DNA of 64,000 nt from Rhodococcus sp. KBS0724 (GCF_005938745.2 NZ_VCBX02000001.1:4106501-4170500), one strand, 5' to 3'. Positions 8,380-17,494 are shown, numbered from the stretch's first letter. Made by a program: numbers and translations. Notes: generated from the sequence alone by a model not told the origin.

Positions 8380-10064
8380 CAGCAGTCGATTTCGACCTGA
8401 CCCTCGCCGAACAATGCGCCGCGATCATGGAGGAAACCGATCGGATTCATCGTGAACTCGAGCGGATGCGCAATACTCCACCGCTGCTCCGCCTCTGGAC
8501 GGGCGCGAACTGCGACCTAGTCCACATTGTCGAGTGCGAAGACGATGCGAGATGGGAAGATCCGGAGCTTGATACCGGTGTCGGCACCCTGAAAATCGAT
8601 TTTTCGATGCCGCAAGCACAGTGGCTCAACGACATGCACGGCCGTATGGAGCGCGGCGAGAAGATCAACGTCATTGTTTCGGTCGATTACATGGGCATTC
8701 GCTGGTCGGGGCTCATGAAAGAGGTCGGTGTCGAGACGGATGACCTCGGATATTCGGTACTGACGGCCACGTTCCTGTCCGATTTTCAGCAGCTCAAGAC
8801 GAAGCTGCTGTGGTCGACGCCGGTTATGCCTGCGATTTTCCAGCCGATCAAGGTGTTCGGGCTTGCGGGCCCGATCCCGTGGGTGGTTCTCGGCGCACTG
8901 CATATCAATTTGCGGCGCGAGAACTCGCCGATCCTCACCCTTCCCGATGATCCGCTGAAGTTTTCGTCGTGGTGGGAGGGCTACGACATGTCCACATGGA
9001 CTGTCGTCACCAAGCCTGGCAGCTTCATGGACGGGGTTGCCTCGGGTGTTCCGTGGGGCAAGCTGACGTCCCGCTTCAAGTACTGGCATGAGGCTGCAAC
9101 GGCGATGCTCGCGGACGGCGAGCAGTCGCTGCAGTGGCGGCGCTGGTTCACCGGTGACCCGCTTCCGTGGCCCAACGCGAAATTGCGTCACGGCGCGCTC
9201 GTTGTGTGGGTCGAGGACAAGTCCGGAATCTTCGCAGGAACGTCCAATGGCGGCACCTGGTTCGACGGACTCAAGCGAAACATTCGCTCGTACACCGATG
9301 ACTTCTACGAGGACATTGACGAGGCGATTACGGGGATGCCGACTGTCGCGGACTACCGCGTTCCGGGCAAACGCCTGACGGACGCCCGAGTTCCGTACGT
9401 CTACTACCCGCCTGACAGCCCTGGTGTCATTCGCTCGAGCTTCCGGCAGAAGTTGCCGGGCCCGGTGCAGCTCGTCACCGGTGGTTCGTCGATGCCGGGC
9501 GTCAATGAAACTATGGGTGCCCTCGTGCAGGGCGTCTTCGATGTCGTCGGCAACGCTCTGCAGTTCGGATCGGTCGGCGGGTCCATTGACCGAATCCTGG
9601 CCCCGTTCTACGAGGACACTGTGGCCGCGTGGATTGCGGTCAAACTGCTACGGCGGGCGCAACAGGTGGGTGACTTCCGGGAGTTCGAGTACTTCATTGC
9701 CTCCGGCGGCAAGGCGTACACGCTGGACTCACTGGCGGCGATCCGTGCCGGCGCTTACGAGACGCGCACGATCTTCTCAGGCTCGATGGAAATCGCCAAT
9801 GCCGCACCGTATGTCATCGGCGCACCGGGTATCGGTCACTTCGACCGCGGTGATCGTGTCGCAACCCGTATCCCTGGTGATCTGACGCAGCGGATTCATG
9901 TCGAGCGTGTCTCGAATCGAATCATCGCGTGGGGTGTGGACCGGGTTGTGGATGTCGAGATCGTTCTCGGCGGCGAGAAGCTGCAGCAAGACCCGATCCT
10001 GCGACTGATGTCCGAGATCGCCACCACGAAATCCGAACTGAAGGACATGGGGGTCATGGGGTGA
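8376..10064 (+). CDS. Minor tail protein, ReqiPepy6 Gp37-like
   Basis: 562 aa from GTG 8376. The N-terminal hub-type domain carries 'GTLKIDFSMPQAQWL', 'VSVDYMGIRWSGLMKEV' and 'TATFLSDFQQLKTKLLW', the pattern of the Siphovirus ReqiPepy6 Gp37-like family named after a Rhodococcus equi phage (established family). It is the tail-associated hub protein below Dit, forming the central baseplate. No lytic domain is visible here, consistent with the lytic domain residing in the tape measure. It overlaps the next gene by 4 nt. Confidence 0.75.
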   Translation: MTAVDFDLTLAEQCAAIMEETDRIHRELERMRNTPPLLRLWTGANCDLVHIVECEDDARWEDPELDTGVGTLKIDFSMPQAQWLNDMHGRMERGEKINVIVSVDYMGIRWSGLMKEVGVETDDLGYSVLTATFLSDFQQLKTKLLWSTPVMPAIFQPIKVFGLAGPIPWVVLGALHINLRRENSPILTLPDDPLKFSSWWEGYDMSTWTVVTKPGSFMDGVASGVPWGKLTSRFKYWHEAATAMLADGEQSLQWRRWFTGDPLPWPNAKLRHGALVVWVEDKSGIFAGTSNGGTWFDGLKRNIRSYTDDFYEDIDEAITGMPTVADYRVPGKRLTDARVPYVYYPPDSPGVIRSSFRQKLPGPVQLVTGGSSMPGVNETMGALVQGVFDVVGNALQFGSVGGSIDRILAPFYEDTVAAWIAVKLLRRAQQVGDFREFEYFIASGGKAYTLDSLAAIRAGAYETRTIFSGSMEIANAAPYVIGAPGIGHFDRGDRVATRIPGDLTQRIHVERVSNRIIAWGVDRVVDVEIVLGGEKLQQDPILRLMSEIATTKSELKDMGVMG

Positions 10065-10474
10065 AGAAAGAAGAGATCCCGCAGCGGGCATCGTGCGACC
10101 TCGATGATCCGGAGGAGATGTTCTGGTGGATGTTCGTCTCGATGCCTGGACTCAAGGGCGCGTTGGCGATGGTCCCGCTCATCTATTACCGGCTGATGTC
10201 GAAGCGTCTGCATGATCTGGGCGCCCGGCTCAAGTGCGATGCGTGCGGTCACATGGCCGAGCCGACACTGAAGCTGAGATTGCCGCAGACGGAAGAGCAT
10301 TGGATGACCGGACTCGGCAAATGGGTGCCGGTTGACGAGCCTGATCCGCCGCAACCACAGGCAATCGACATTGTTCGGAAGATGCCGCAAGCGGCCCGAG
10401 ATGACTTAGACCAAGCCCTCGCCATTTTGAAGGCTGAGGGCACCATGCAACCCCTGAACGAGGAGGAATCGTGA
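10061..10474 (+). CDS. Minor tail-region protein with Cys pair (137 aa)
   Basis: GTG 10061 overlaps the preceding stop (GTGA). N-terminal acidic stretch with two Trp (EEMFWWMFVSMPGLKGAL), then 'LKCDACGHMAEP', a CxxC zinc-ribbon half-site, and a Pro-rich helical C-terminus. Genes of this size after the Gp37-like protein occur in many actinophages (possibly the DUF2744 group; recalled, not verified). Probably a virion or assembly component. It shares a 4-nt overlap with the endolysin gene. Confidence 0.5.
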   Translation: MKKEEIPQRASCDLDDPEEMFWWMFVSMPGLKGALAMVPLIYYRLMSKRLHDLGARLKCDACGHMAEPTLKLRLPQTEEHWMTGLGKWVPVDEPDPPQPQAIDIVRKMPQAARDDLDQALAILKAEGTMQPLNEEES

Positions 10475-11217
10475 CCTGGACAGGAGATCCCGTCTGGCTT
10501 GCAGATGTATTGCGGGCCGAGGGAGTGAAGGTTGTCGAGTATCCCGGCTGGAAAGACCGCGGGCACGGCGACATGGGCACGATCTGGGGCGTCATTGCGC
10601 ACCACACCGGCAACAATCCACCCGGCAACAACCCCGGCTACATCGCGAATCACCCCTCACTAGGACTGTGTTCGCAGATTCACCTCTCCCGAGATGGTGT
10701 CGCAACCGTCGTGGGTGTCGGTGTCGCATGGCATGCAGGAAGTGGCGCATACCCGGGCCTGCCGACGAACGGTGCGAACGAACGCACCATCGGCATCGAA
10801 GCCGAAAACAATGGCACCGAAGGCTGGACGCCCGCGCAATATGACGCCTACGTGCGTTGCTGCGCTGCGATCCTCCGCAAGGTGGGCCAACCCGCATCCC
10901 ATGCCATCGGCCACAAAGAGTGGGCCGGTGCCGCACAGGGCAAGTGGGACCCGGGCGGAATGGATATGAGCAAGTTCCGCGCAGACATTCAGGCTCGCAT
11001 CGACAACAGCCCCAAGGAGGGTGAGATGGATTTCGCAACATTCAAGAAGTACATGGACGCAGTGGTGTCCGACGTGAAGGACATTCGCGAACAGTTGTGC
11101 GGTTCGGGGCAGCGTGACGCCGGCCAGTTCAAGGGTTGGTCTCAGCTTGGTGGCAAGACGGTGGTCGATGCGCTCGCCGACATTCAGGCACGGCTCACGA
11201 AGCTGGAGGGCAAGTGA
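10471..11217 (+). CDS. Endolysin, N-acetylmuramoyl-L-alanine amidase
   Basis: 248 aa from GTG 10471. Amidase_2 catalytic domain at about residues 35-175: 'WGVIAHHTGNN' (His44/His45), 'RTIGIEAENNG' and 'AIGHKEW' (His148) with 'KWDPGG' (Asp160) supply the zinc ligands and acid typical of actinophage LysA amidases. The C-terminal 65 residues (DFATFKKYMDAVVSDV...LTKLEGK) form a helical region, possibly for wall binding or dimerisation. It cuts the peptide from muramic acid at the end of the lytic cycle. Directly followed by holin-type genes. Confidence 0.9.
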   Translation: MTWTGDPVWLADVLRAEGVKVVEYPGWKDRGHGDMGTIWGVIAHHTGNNPPGNNPGYIANHPSLGLCSQIHLSRDGVATVVGVGVAWHAGSGAYPGLPTNGANERTIGIEAENNGTEGWTPAQYDAYVRCCAAILRKVGQPASHAIGHKEWAGAAQGKWDPGGMDMSKFRADIQARIDNSPKEGEMDFATFKKYMDAVVSDVKDIREQLCGSGQRDAGQFKGWSQLGGKTVVDALADIQARLTKLEGK

Positions 11218-11477
11218 TGTCTGAGAATTCAACCGTTGCAACACAGACCGCGTACCCGTGGCGTGCAGTCGCTCGTACTGTCGTCGCGTTCCTGATTGCG
11301 ATCCTGCCGTATGTCGCAGCGGCGCTGGCAGATGCTTCGACGGCAACACAGTCCACCGCCCTGATTGCGGGCGCCGGCGTCGCGGGCGCGGTCACGAAGG
11401 CGCTGGCGAACCCGGCGGTCGACGCGATCCTGAAGAAGTACATTCCCGCGCTCGCAACTGCACCCAAGCAAGGGTGA
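11217..11477 (+). CDS. Holin-like membrane protein 1
   Basis: 86 aa, ATG 11217 in a TGATG overlap with the endolysin. Two hydrophobic helices, about residues 20-39 (ARTVVAFLIAILPYVAAALA) and 45-62, with a short polar N-terminus and a Lys-rich end (AILKKYIPALATAPKQG). This two-helix layout immediately after an amidase gene is that of small actinophage holins or phage membrane proteins that time lysis. Confidence 0.65.
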   Translation: MSENSTVATQTAYPWRAVARTVVAFLIAILPYVAAALADASTATQSTALIAGAGVAGAVTKALANPAVDAILKKYIPALATAPKQG

Positions 11478-11482
11478 TCCCC

Positions 11483-11869
11483 ATGTCAGGGGTACGCATC
11501 GTCTCCCTGATCATGGGATTGATGTCAGTTCTCGTCGGCGTCACCTACTGGGGACCTACCCATTGGGTGCGCCGACCCCTACCGCCCGGCCAGGAAACGC
11601 TCGTCGTGATCATCGAGTCCATTGGCCCGGTGTGGCCGGTCATCTTCACGGTGACCGGCGTCCTACTGGTGATGTCGGCGCTGTTCAACCGCTATCCGGT
11701 CGCAGCACATGTCGTCGGAATCTTCGCGTGGATGTTTTACGGCAGCGCGATCCTGGCAGGCTCCATCCTCGCTGAACCTCCCGCGCCGATCGTGACGGGT
11801 CTGATCTCTATCAGCATTGCTGGCATCCATTTTGGGATGACCAGGGCACATCAGGAGGTCGGTGAGTGA
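11483..11869 (+). CDS. Holin-like membrane protein 2 (4 TM)
   Basis: 128 aa from ATG 11483. About four hydrophobic helices: residues 5-23, 43-66 (VWPVIFTVTGVLLVMSALF), 72-92 and 98-116. I know no named family, but the multi-spanning form and location in the lysis cassette suggest a second holin or an antiholin partner. It overlaps the next gene (GTGAGTG). Confidence that it is a real gene is high; the function is inferred from context. Confidence 0.65.
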   Translation: MSGVRIVSLIMGLMSVLVGVTYWGPTHWVRRPLPPGQETLVVIIESIGPVWPVIFTVTGVLLVMSALFNRYPVAAHVVGIFAWMFYGSAILAGSILAEPPAPIVTGLISISIAGIHFGMTRAHQEVGE

Positions 11870-12219
11870 GCGCAGAATCCTTGGGCGTCCTACTTGCGCT
11901 GATCGTTGCGTTCAGTACCGCTTTGGCCGGTGCCGTGACGGCGTGGAAGCGCGCACCCCAAGACAACATCACGACCCTTGCTGCACGGCTGGATAATTCG
12001 GAGGCTCGCGCAGACAAGGCAGACCGACGAACGGACGAACTCGAAGCGAAGGTTTCAGCTCGAGACAAAGTGATTGACCACATGGACCGCTGGCAGCTCG
12101 CGGCGCGCATTCACATCGCTCGACTTCAGAACACTTTGGCGGATAACGGAATTGTTGTGCCCGCCCCGCCCGCTGATCTGGAAATTACACCAAAGGGGGT
12201 TGTCCGTGACCTCCCCTGA
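11866..12219 (+). CDS. Membrane-anchored coiled-coil lysis protein (spanin/holin candidate)
   Basis: 117 aa from GTG 11866. One N-terminal membrane helix (LGVLLALIVAFSTALAGAV) followed by a long charged helix (residues 35-85, LAARLDNSEARADKADRRTDELEAK interrupted here) and a proline-rich tail. One anchor plus coiled coil is the architecture of the i-spanin-like or LysB-less 'membrane protein' genes of actinophage lysis cassettes. It may bridge membrane and wall during the final lysis step (inference). Confidence 0.6.
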   Translation: MSAESLGVLLALIVAFSTALAGAVTAWKRAPQDNITTLAARLDNSEARADKADRRTDELEAKVSARDKVIDHMDRWQLAARIHIARLQNTLADNGIVVPAPPADLEITPKGVVRDLP

Positions 12220-14047
12220 CCCCACTACCGGCGACGGCTTTTTCGACGGCCTCGGTGGTCTCGCGGCGTTCTCGCAGAAGACGCAAGCCCAGTGGGAGGC
12301 CGAGCGCGAGGCCGAGATGTTCAGCCTGGTCAATCCGATCGAGGGTTTCGGCACCTGGGTTCAGTCGCTGATCTCATGGGCTGGCGGCATCATCCACGAC
12401 GGCATTGTGGTCCTGCAGGATCTCGCAACCCGGGTGCTGGTGTGGATCAAGAATGCGATCGCGAATGTGCTCGAGCTGTTCTCGGGCGTGCCGTTCATCG
12501 GTGACGCGATCGGCGGTCTCGCGGACCTGTTGCGTGGCACTGACGACAAGGCGACTGAGGCTGTCGAGGTCGCGATGACGTCGGCGGAAGATGCTGCAGA
12601 GGCAGCAACGAAGGCGTCGGCGAACGAGGCCGGCAACATCGCGAACTCCTTCGCCATCGCCGAAGCGAACCTTGCGCTCGGCACGAAGGCTGACATCTCC
12701 GCGATTCCGACGAACGTGCCCGGTTACGTCACGCTCAATCCCGTTGAAGATGCAGTGTTCCCGCGTACAGGACTTGCCCCGATCCCCATTGGCGTCACCG
12801 GAAAGACATCCCTCGAATTCGGTGGAGAGAATTACCAGCACGACCACACCTTGAGTTCAGTCTCCATTGCATGGGCGCAGCCGATCTACACGACCGCACT
12901 GAACCGCTACGACATCGGCTACATCAATGCGACCAGAGACCGGATCTACAACACCGTGGGCTTTGTGATCGCAGCGCAAACCGTCACAACCAAGGCGTAC
13001 ATGTTCGTGACGATCTACAAGATGGACCGCGACCCGACGAGTCACTTCCCGAACGGAAACCTCACCCGAGTCTGGACCAGCGGAGTCGGCAACGTGAACA
13101 CGATTCCCTCGACATTCGGCAACGCTGCCCAAGACGTACGCATTGACCTCGGCATGGACATTGTCGCAGACCAAGGGGACTGGTACGCGGTTCTGATCAG
13201 CCAGTACGGGGCGGGTCGAACTCCACGCAACCTCCTCGGCATGAGAACCGCGACGATCAGCGCCATGTCTGGGGTTCACCCGACGCGACTCGCCATGAAT
13301 AAGTCCACGACCACCGTGGAACCACCGGCCACCCTGACCGCTGCTGAACTCGACAACACATCTGAGTGGATTCCGTGGGTGTGCATGGGCCAGACATTGG
13401 GCCTGATCAAGGTGAGTCTGGCTGACCTGTTTGATCGTGCCAATGCTGCGACTCTTGGCCCGAACTGGGCTGTGTACGGCGTCGGCATGGACATCGTTTC
13501 CGGTATCGCCCGGTGTAAGCGTATCGACCATGGCCGCTTCACGTCCCGCAAAGTGGATTACGCGCAGGCCGTGTACGTCTCCCAGTTGGCGACGGACGCA
13601 CAAGCGGCGTCGGTGAAGATCGACGCCTTCGACCGAACGAACGCGGACCTCGAGGACAATCCGGCCGCGATGGTTGCAGTGCGAGCGAACTCCGACATGA
13701 GTCATTGCGTCCGCATCGGCATCCGGTGGGGCCTGATCGAGATCCGTCTCTACAACGCGGCGAATCCGAATGGTGTCACCAAGAATTCGACGACGCGTAC
13801 ATGGGCGGCGGGTGACGTTGTGGAGCTTCGGGCGACTGACGATGTGGTTACCGGCAAGACGGACTTCACGGCGTACGTCAATGGCGATTCAGTCCTGACG
13901 TGGCCCGACCTCGCCAGTGAAGCATCCAAGGGCGCCGCGTTCCGACGCGCAGCCTTCGAGACAGCGTCCACACACCGCGGCGCAATCTTCGGTTACCTGT
14001 CGATCCCTTCTGTGGGAGCAAATGAATGGAAGGCGAGAGACCTTTGA
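12206..14047 (+). CDS. Minor tail protein (613 aa)
   Basis: GTG 12206 overlaps the preceding gene by 14 nt. Residues 1-150 include a hydrophobic helical stretch (WVQSLISWAGGIIHDGIVVL; IKNAIANVLELFSG) and a Glu/Ala coiled coil; the rest is beta-rich, including a 'LADLFDRANAATLGPNWAV' segment and a jelly-roll-like C-terminal region typical of DUF-type minor tail proteins of Rhodococcus and Gordonia phages. Probably a peripheral baseplate or fibre component involved in host contact. The placing after the lysis cassette is unusual but known in some actinophages. Confidence 0.6.
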   Translation: MTSPDPTTGDGFFDGLGGLAAFSQKTQAQWEAEREAEMFSLVNPIEGFGTWVQSLISWAGGIIHDGIVVLQDLATRVLVWIKNAIANVLELFSGVPFIGDAIGGLADLLRGTDDKATEAVEVAMTSAEDAAEAATKASANEAGNIANSFAIAEANLALGTKADISAIPTNVPGYVTLNPVEDAVFPRTGLAPIPIGVTGKTSLEFGGENYQHDHTLSSVSIAWAQPIYTTALNRYDIGYINATRDRIYNTVGFVIAAQTVTTKAYMFVTIYKMDRDPTSHFPNGNLTRVWTSGVGNVNTIPSTFGNAAQDVRIDLGMDIVADQGDWYAVLISQYGAGRTPRNLLGMRTATISAMSGVHPTRLAMNKSTTTVEPPATLTAAELDNTSEWIPWVCMGQTLGLIKVSLADLFDRANAATLGPNWAVYGVGMDIVSGIARCKRIDHGRFTSRKVDYAQAVYVSQLATDAQAASVKIDAFDRTNADLEDNPAAMVAVRANSDMSHCVRIGIRWGLIEIRLYNAANPNGVTKNSTTRTWAAGDVVELRATDDVVTGKTDFTAYVNGDSVLTWPDLASEASKGAAFRRAAFETASTHRGAIFGYLSIPSVGANEWKARDL

Positions 14048-14298
14048 GCGCAACATTTTCGGTCCCCGGACTTGGCGGGATCACGTTCACGGCAGAGTTC
14101 GATCCAGACCTGAACTGGCTGACGATCGCTGGCCGCAATGCCGACGACAAACTGGTCTCGAAGACCGGCATCTCGGTAACGCCCGACGTTGTCGAGGATG
14201 TCCCGATCTTGCCCGAGCCGATCATCCCCGAGGGCGGCACGGAAGCCACTGCCGCGCACATCGAAAGCTTCGCCCCACCTGAGGAGGTGTCCGAATGA
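14026..14298 (+). CDS. Small tail-fibre-associated protein (90 aa)
   Basis: ATG 14026 has GGGAG at 14014-14018; a TTG at 14044 overlapping the upstream stop is the alternative start. The product is beta-rich (SATFSVPGLGGITFTAEF) with an acidic C-terminus. It is sandwiched with overlaps between two tail genes, so it is likely a fibre accessory or chaperone (inference). No family recognised. Confidence 0.5.
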   Translation: MEGERPLSATFSVPGLGGITFTAEFDPDLNWLTIAGRNADDKLVSKTGISVTPDVVEDVPILPEPIIPEGGTEATAAHIESFAPPEEVSE

Positions 14299-16286
14299 CC
14301 ATTGTCAGAGCCTCTTTCGTGGATGGTGTCCGTGTCCCGTTGGGTAGCGGCACGATCACGTACACGCCGACGCGCCCTCTTCCGTCGACGGAGGATGCGA
14401 GCAAGACGGTTATGCCGGTTCATGCTCAGGCTTCGGTGACGGCTGGCGTGGTGCAGGAGAAGGATCTCAACCCTGGACCGTACGACGCGAAGATCGACAT
14501 CAACGGCAACGCGTGGTTCACGGAGACGTACAAGATCATCGTCCCCGAGACCGGTCCTGTGAATCTGATGGATCTGGTCGAGGAGACGACGGAGTATCAG
14601 CCACCGGTGGTTGGTGCTGTCACGGCACTGCGGAATGAGGTCGTTGCCGCTGTTGCTGCGGTCGAGGGTTTGTCGACGGCGCAGGATGCTGCGGTGGCTG
14701 ATCTGGTCGCTCCGGGTACCGCGACGAAGGCGGCACTGGACGGCACCTACGCCCCGAGTTCACTGTCCACAACAAAGGCGGATGCGTCGTCACTGACTGC
14801 GATCGCGCCCGCTGGCGGCGTGCGTGCAGTCGGCAAAGGCGAGTTGATCTTCAACGTCAGGGATTACGGTGCAGTCGGTAACGGCATCACCGACGACGGT
14901 CCTGCAATCGAAGCGGCAATCGCCGCGATCAATGCCGTACCAAACGCCTACAGTGCCGCAGGAGTTCTACTCTTCCCGCCTGGCAAATTTATGGACTCCA
15001 AGAATCATGTGATCCCGTCCAACAAGCGGATCCATATTCGAGGATCGCAGATTTACACGAGCATCGTTACCCGGACAGGCGCAGCGTCTGGGGACTGGTG
15101 GACTCTAAACAGCAACTCGGGAGGGATGGAGACCATCACCCTGGAAGGTGGTCGCTACCAAGGGGCGACGGGTGACGCTGTAGTTCTGAACGGCGCTTAC
15201 GGGTATCTGACCGACGTTCAGATAGTGAAGTCTGGTGGCAGTGGCCTAGTTGTCGGCAAAGCTGCGCCCGCTATCGCTCCCAGGATCACGCACGTATCGA
15301 TCAGTGAGTGCGCTCAATACGGTGCTCAGATAGTTGCAGGGTCCGGGTCCACTGATGGCATGTGGGTAAATGTCGTCATCTCTGCCACTGGGTGGACGGG
15401 GTTCAAGATCGAGGAATCCGCGCAGAACATTCTCAACCTTCACGTGTGGGGTTGTGGTGTCGAATCCACCACCGACTATCACGGAGTGTGGATCACCGCT
15501 ACCGGTTGCCTGTTCGCCACGTGGCAGTCGGAGAAGAACCTCGGTTCAGGGATATACATCCAAGGCAACAACAACCAATTTGTCGGCGGGCGCGCATGGG
15601 GCAACGGGCTGTCAGGAATTAGATCCTTGGCATCCAACCGAAACAACTACGTCGGTAATGAGATTTATTGGAACGGCGTCAAGAACACAACCCTGACCTC
15701 GACCATCAGTTTCTCGGGTATCCACATGGACAACTCGCAAGAGAACGTCCTCACGGGAAATAATGTGTGGGATTCCGCCGTCGAAATCCCAGCGGGTAAC
15801 TACGTCACCGTTCCGACACACCCTTATCCGGGACGAACTGCGACACAAACGCAGCCGTACAACTACGCGGAGGCCGGGACTTCCGACTTCAACGTACTGG
15901 TAGGAAATTCGATGCGGAAAGAACGTGCACGCTCGGGTGCGTACAACACAACAGATGGCGCAACGTTCGGCAATAGCAACATATGGTCCGGGAACGACCT
16001 TGGGTCTGCGCCCGTGCCGACCAAGTCGGTTGCCGGCGGTGCGGTACGTATCGCGGCGGAATCGGACACTGCCATAGTGTCGGCGTCGCAAGAGATTACA
16101 AGTATCCTTGGTCATCGAGCAGGCAGGGTGGTGCGCCTGATCTTCACAAACGCCAGCCCACAGCCTGTCCGCGACAACGGCACCACTTTGAATCTCAATG
16201 GCGACTTCGCCCCTACACAGAACGATGTTCTGTCACTTGTCAGTGACGGAACCAACTGGTATGAGGTCAGCCGCTCCGCTAACTGA
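14295..16286 (+). CDS. Tailspike with pectate-lyase-type beta-helix
   Basis: 663 aa, ATG 14295 in an ATGA overlap. Residues 1-110 look like a virion-attachment domain shared with actinophage tail proteins; a short Ala-rich coil follows; from about residue 185 'FNVRDYGAVGNGITDDGPAI' opens a right-handed parallel beta-helix (pectate lyase 3 superfamily) with Asn/Gly-rich turns (GIYIQGNNNQFVGGRAWGNG) up to about residue 550. The C-terminal 80 residues form a separate beta cap. Such spikes bind and often depolymerise surface polysaccharide, here probably a capsule or arabinogalactan-linked glycan (inference). It is the last gene of the + strand structural operon. Confidence 0.85.
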   Translation: MTIVRASFVDGVRVPLGSGTITYTPTRPLPSTEDASKTVMPVHAQASVTAGVVQEKDLNPGPYDAKIDINGNAWFTETYKIIVPETGPVNLMDLVEETTEYQPPVVGAVTALRNEVVAAVAAVEGLSTAQDAAVADLVAPGTATKAALDGTYAPSSLSTTKADASSLTAIAPAGGVRAVGKGELIFNVRDYGAVGNGITDDGPAIEAAIAAINAVPNAYSAAGVLLFPPGKFMDSKNHVIPSNKRIHIRGSQIYTSIVTRTGAASGDWWTLNSNSGGMETITLEGGRYQGATGDAVVLNGAYGYLTDVQIVKSGGSGLVVGKAAPAIAPRITHVSISECAQYGAQIVAGSGSTDGMWVNVVISATGWTGFKIEESAQNILNLHVWGCGVESTTDYHGVWITATGCLFATWQSEKNLGSGIYIQGNNNQFVGGRAWGNGLSGIRSLASNRNNYVGNEIYWNGVKNTTLTSTISFSGIHMDNSQENVLTGNNVWDSAVEIPAGNYVTVPTHPYPGRTATQTQPYNYAEAGTSDFNVLVGNSMRKERARSGAYNTTDGATFGNSNIWSGNDLGSAPVPTKSVAGGAVRIAAESDTAIVSASQEITSILGHRAGRVVRLIFTNASPQPVRDNGTTLNLNGDFAPTQNDVLSLVSDGTNWYEVSRSAN

Positions 16287-16498
16287 CAGGCGGCATTCAG
16301 GGCGGTTTCGAGCGTGCGCATGTAGGACTGTGCGATGTCCGACTTATCCCGATGCGCATCATATTGCCAACAACGGCCGCAACTCCTATCGCTGCCTGAT
16401 CGGCCTAGCCTTGCGCGAGAGAAGCCCTTCAGTGATTCGAAAGTTACTGATGAGATGGATGGCGCAATCGCCGACATTCACGCCTGGTGGACTGGACG

Positions 16499-16660
16499 CT
16501 AATCGCGGCAACGATTCGGCTGCTTCTCACGCTTTTCCGCACGTCGCAGTTCGGCGGCTGATTCTTCGAGGTCAGTGTGGCTGATTGCACGACCGATCCA
16601 GAAGGCAGCTAACGTGCCCACGACGATCCAGACGGCGACAATTCCGACAATCCACCACAT
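16499..16660 (-). CDS. Small single-pass membrane protein (53 aa)
   Basis: ATG at 16660, stop at 16499. One membrane helix (residues 2-24, IVGIVAVWIVVGTLAAFWIG) followed by a charged helix (LEESAAELRRAEKREKQ). Its 'FWIGRAISHTDLEE' resembles 'VWLGRAINHAEQE' of the small gene at 24250-24366, also on the minus strand, so the two are probably paralogues. No clear Shine-Dalgarno. An 18-bp palindrome lies 33 nt upstream. Role unknown; prophage small membrane proteins often act in superinfection exclusion (inference). Confidence 0.5.
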   Translation of the reverse strand: MWWIVGIVAVWIVVGTLAAFWIGRAISHTDLEESAAELRRAEKREKQPNRCRD

Positions 16661-16692
16661 AGCTGGAAGTGTGCCACAGGTTGTCTCGTATT

Positions 16693-16710
16693 ACTGGACC
16701 TTGGTCCAGT
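16693..16710. promoter_or_regulatory. Operator-like palindrome
   Basis: ACTGGACC and GGTCCAGT separated by TT: a perfect inverted repeat in the region between the minus-strand membrane gene and the + strand gene at 16805. It is a plausible repressor site. Confidence 0.4.
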
Positions 16711-16804
16711 TTGAGTGGAAGGTTCACCCCCGAATTCACCCGCCCAGGATCCTCTTCGCGCGAAACTTCGGACCTGGAGTTAGCGACGATGGCATCATCG
16801 GCAG

Positions 16805-17044
16805 ATGATCAATCCAGAACTGACCGTGCAGGAGATCGCGGACGACATCGCTCGACAGATCCCCATGATTACGAGCGCGTATGAAAACACCCCGTCAGAG
16901 TTGGAGAAGTATCGACTGCGTGGCCGCGTGGGGGTTCTTCTTGAGATGATGCTTGCGATCGATCCCGAGTTGGGTGAGATGCTAAAGGCTGAATGGGACA
17001 CGCGCACTACGAGCGCAAGTTGGACTGATGAGTTGAATCCGTAA
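16805..17044 (+). CDS. Hypothetical prophage protein (79 aa)
   Basis: ATG 16805, ending 22 nt before a terminator hairpin. Helical and acidic, beginning INPELTVQEIADDIARQI, with 'GRVGVLLEMMLAIDPELGEM' in the middle. I recognise no domain. Its own upstream region (with the palindrome at 16693) and its own terminator suggest independent expression, as expected for a lysogenically expressed cargo gene (inference). Confidence 0.55.
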   Translation: MINPELTVQEIADDIARQIPMITSAYENTPSELEKYRLRGRVGVLLEMMLAIDPELGEMLKAEWDTRTTSASWTDELNP

Positions 17045-17066
17045 CCCGCCCAGAATTGCTCATTAT

Positions 17067-17099
17067 GCCCCGCCCCGAGATCCGGGTGCGGGGCGTTTT
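17067..17099 (+). terminator. Rho-independent terminator
   Basis: GCCCCGC (17067-17073) pairs with GCGGGGC (17088-17094), with an inner CCC/GGG extension, followed by GTTTTG. It closes the 79-aa gene. Confidence 0.75.
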
Positions 17100-17494
17100 G
17101 TGCGTTCGGGGTGGACCCGCCGGCGCCAAACCTGTGAGTGAGCGCCAGCGGGTGCACATCGCCTTCCGATGCGATGCACTTTCCCCTTCGTCCATCTTCT
17201 GGCTGTGACCGCATGAGAAGGTGGACCTCCTGCGGCGTACCACTTTCCCGTGATCTCAGCGCCGCACCACCGGCATACCCAAACGGCGAACCTCAAACAC
17301 GGATTCTGTCCCGCCCCGGCACGTCAGGTGGCTTACCGGGTTGGGGGTTTGTGTATCCAACCCGGTAAGCCGATGGCCCGCCGGAAAGGTCGGGGGGACA
17401 TTCCGGTGAGCCAACCCGTATATCGCCCGAACCTGTTGAACCGTAAACTGTTCGTGGCACAGTTCACAGACCCGCGCCTGAGATACTCGACGGC
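17100..17494. other. Stretch without a confident gene
   Basis: Short open frames exist on both strands. On the minus strand, frames ending near 17256 and 17063 contain CxxC motifs (VCELCHEQF; VWVCRWCGAE) that could be remnants of a zinc-binding protein split by frameshift, but no intact frame with a good start is visible. A strong hairpin at 17331-17370 sits in the middle. Confidence 0.4.
17331..17370. repeat. Perfect 14-bp inverted repeat with 12-nt loop
   Basis: GCTTACCGGGTTGG (17331-17344) and its exact complement (17357-17370). Neither side has a U-run, so it is not a standard terminator. It could be a structured RNA element, a protein site or a former mobile-element end. Confidence 0.6.

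Noticed and set aside
16575..16808. A + strand open frame of 77 codons opposite the small membrane gene
   Set aside because: No ribosome site and a composition typical of an antisense shadow; the minus-strand frame makes a coherent membrane protein.
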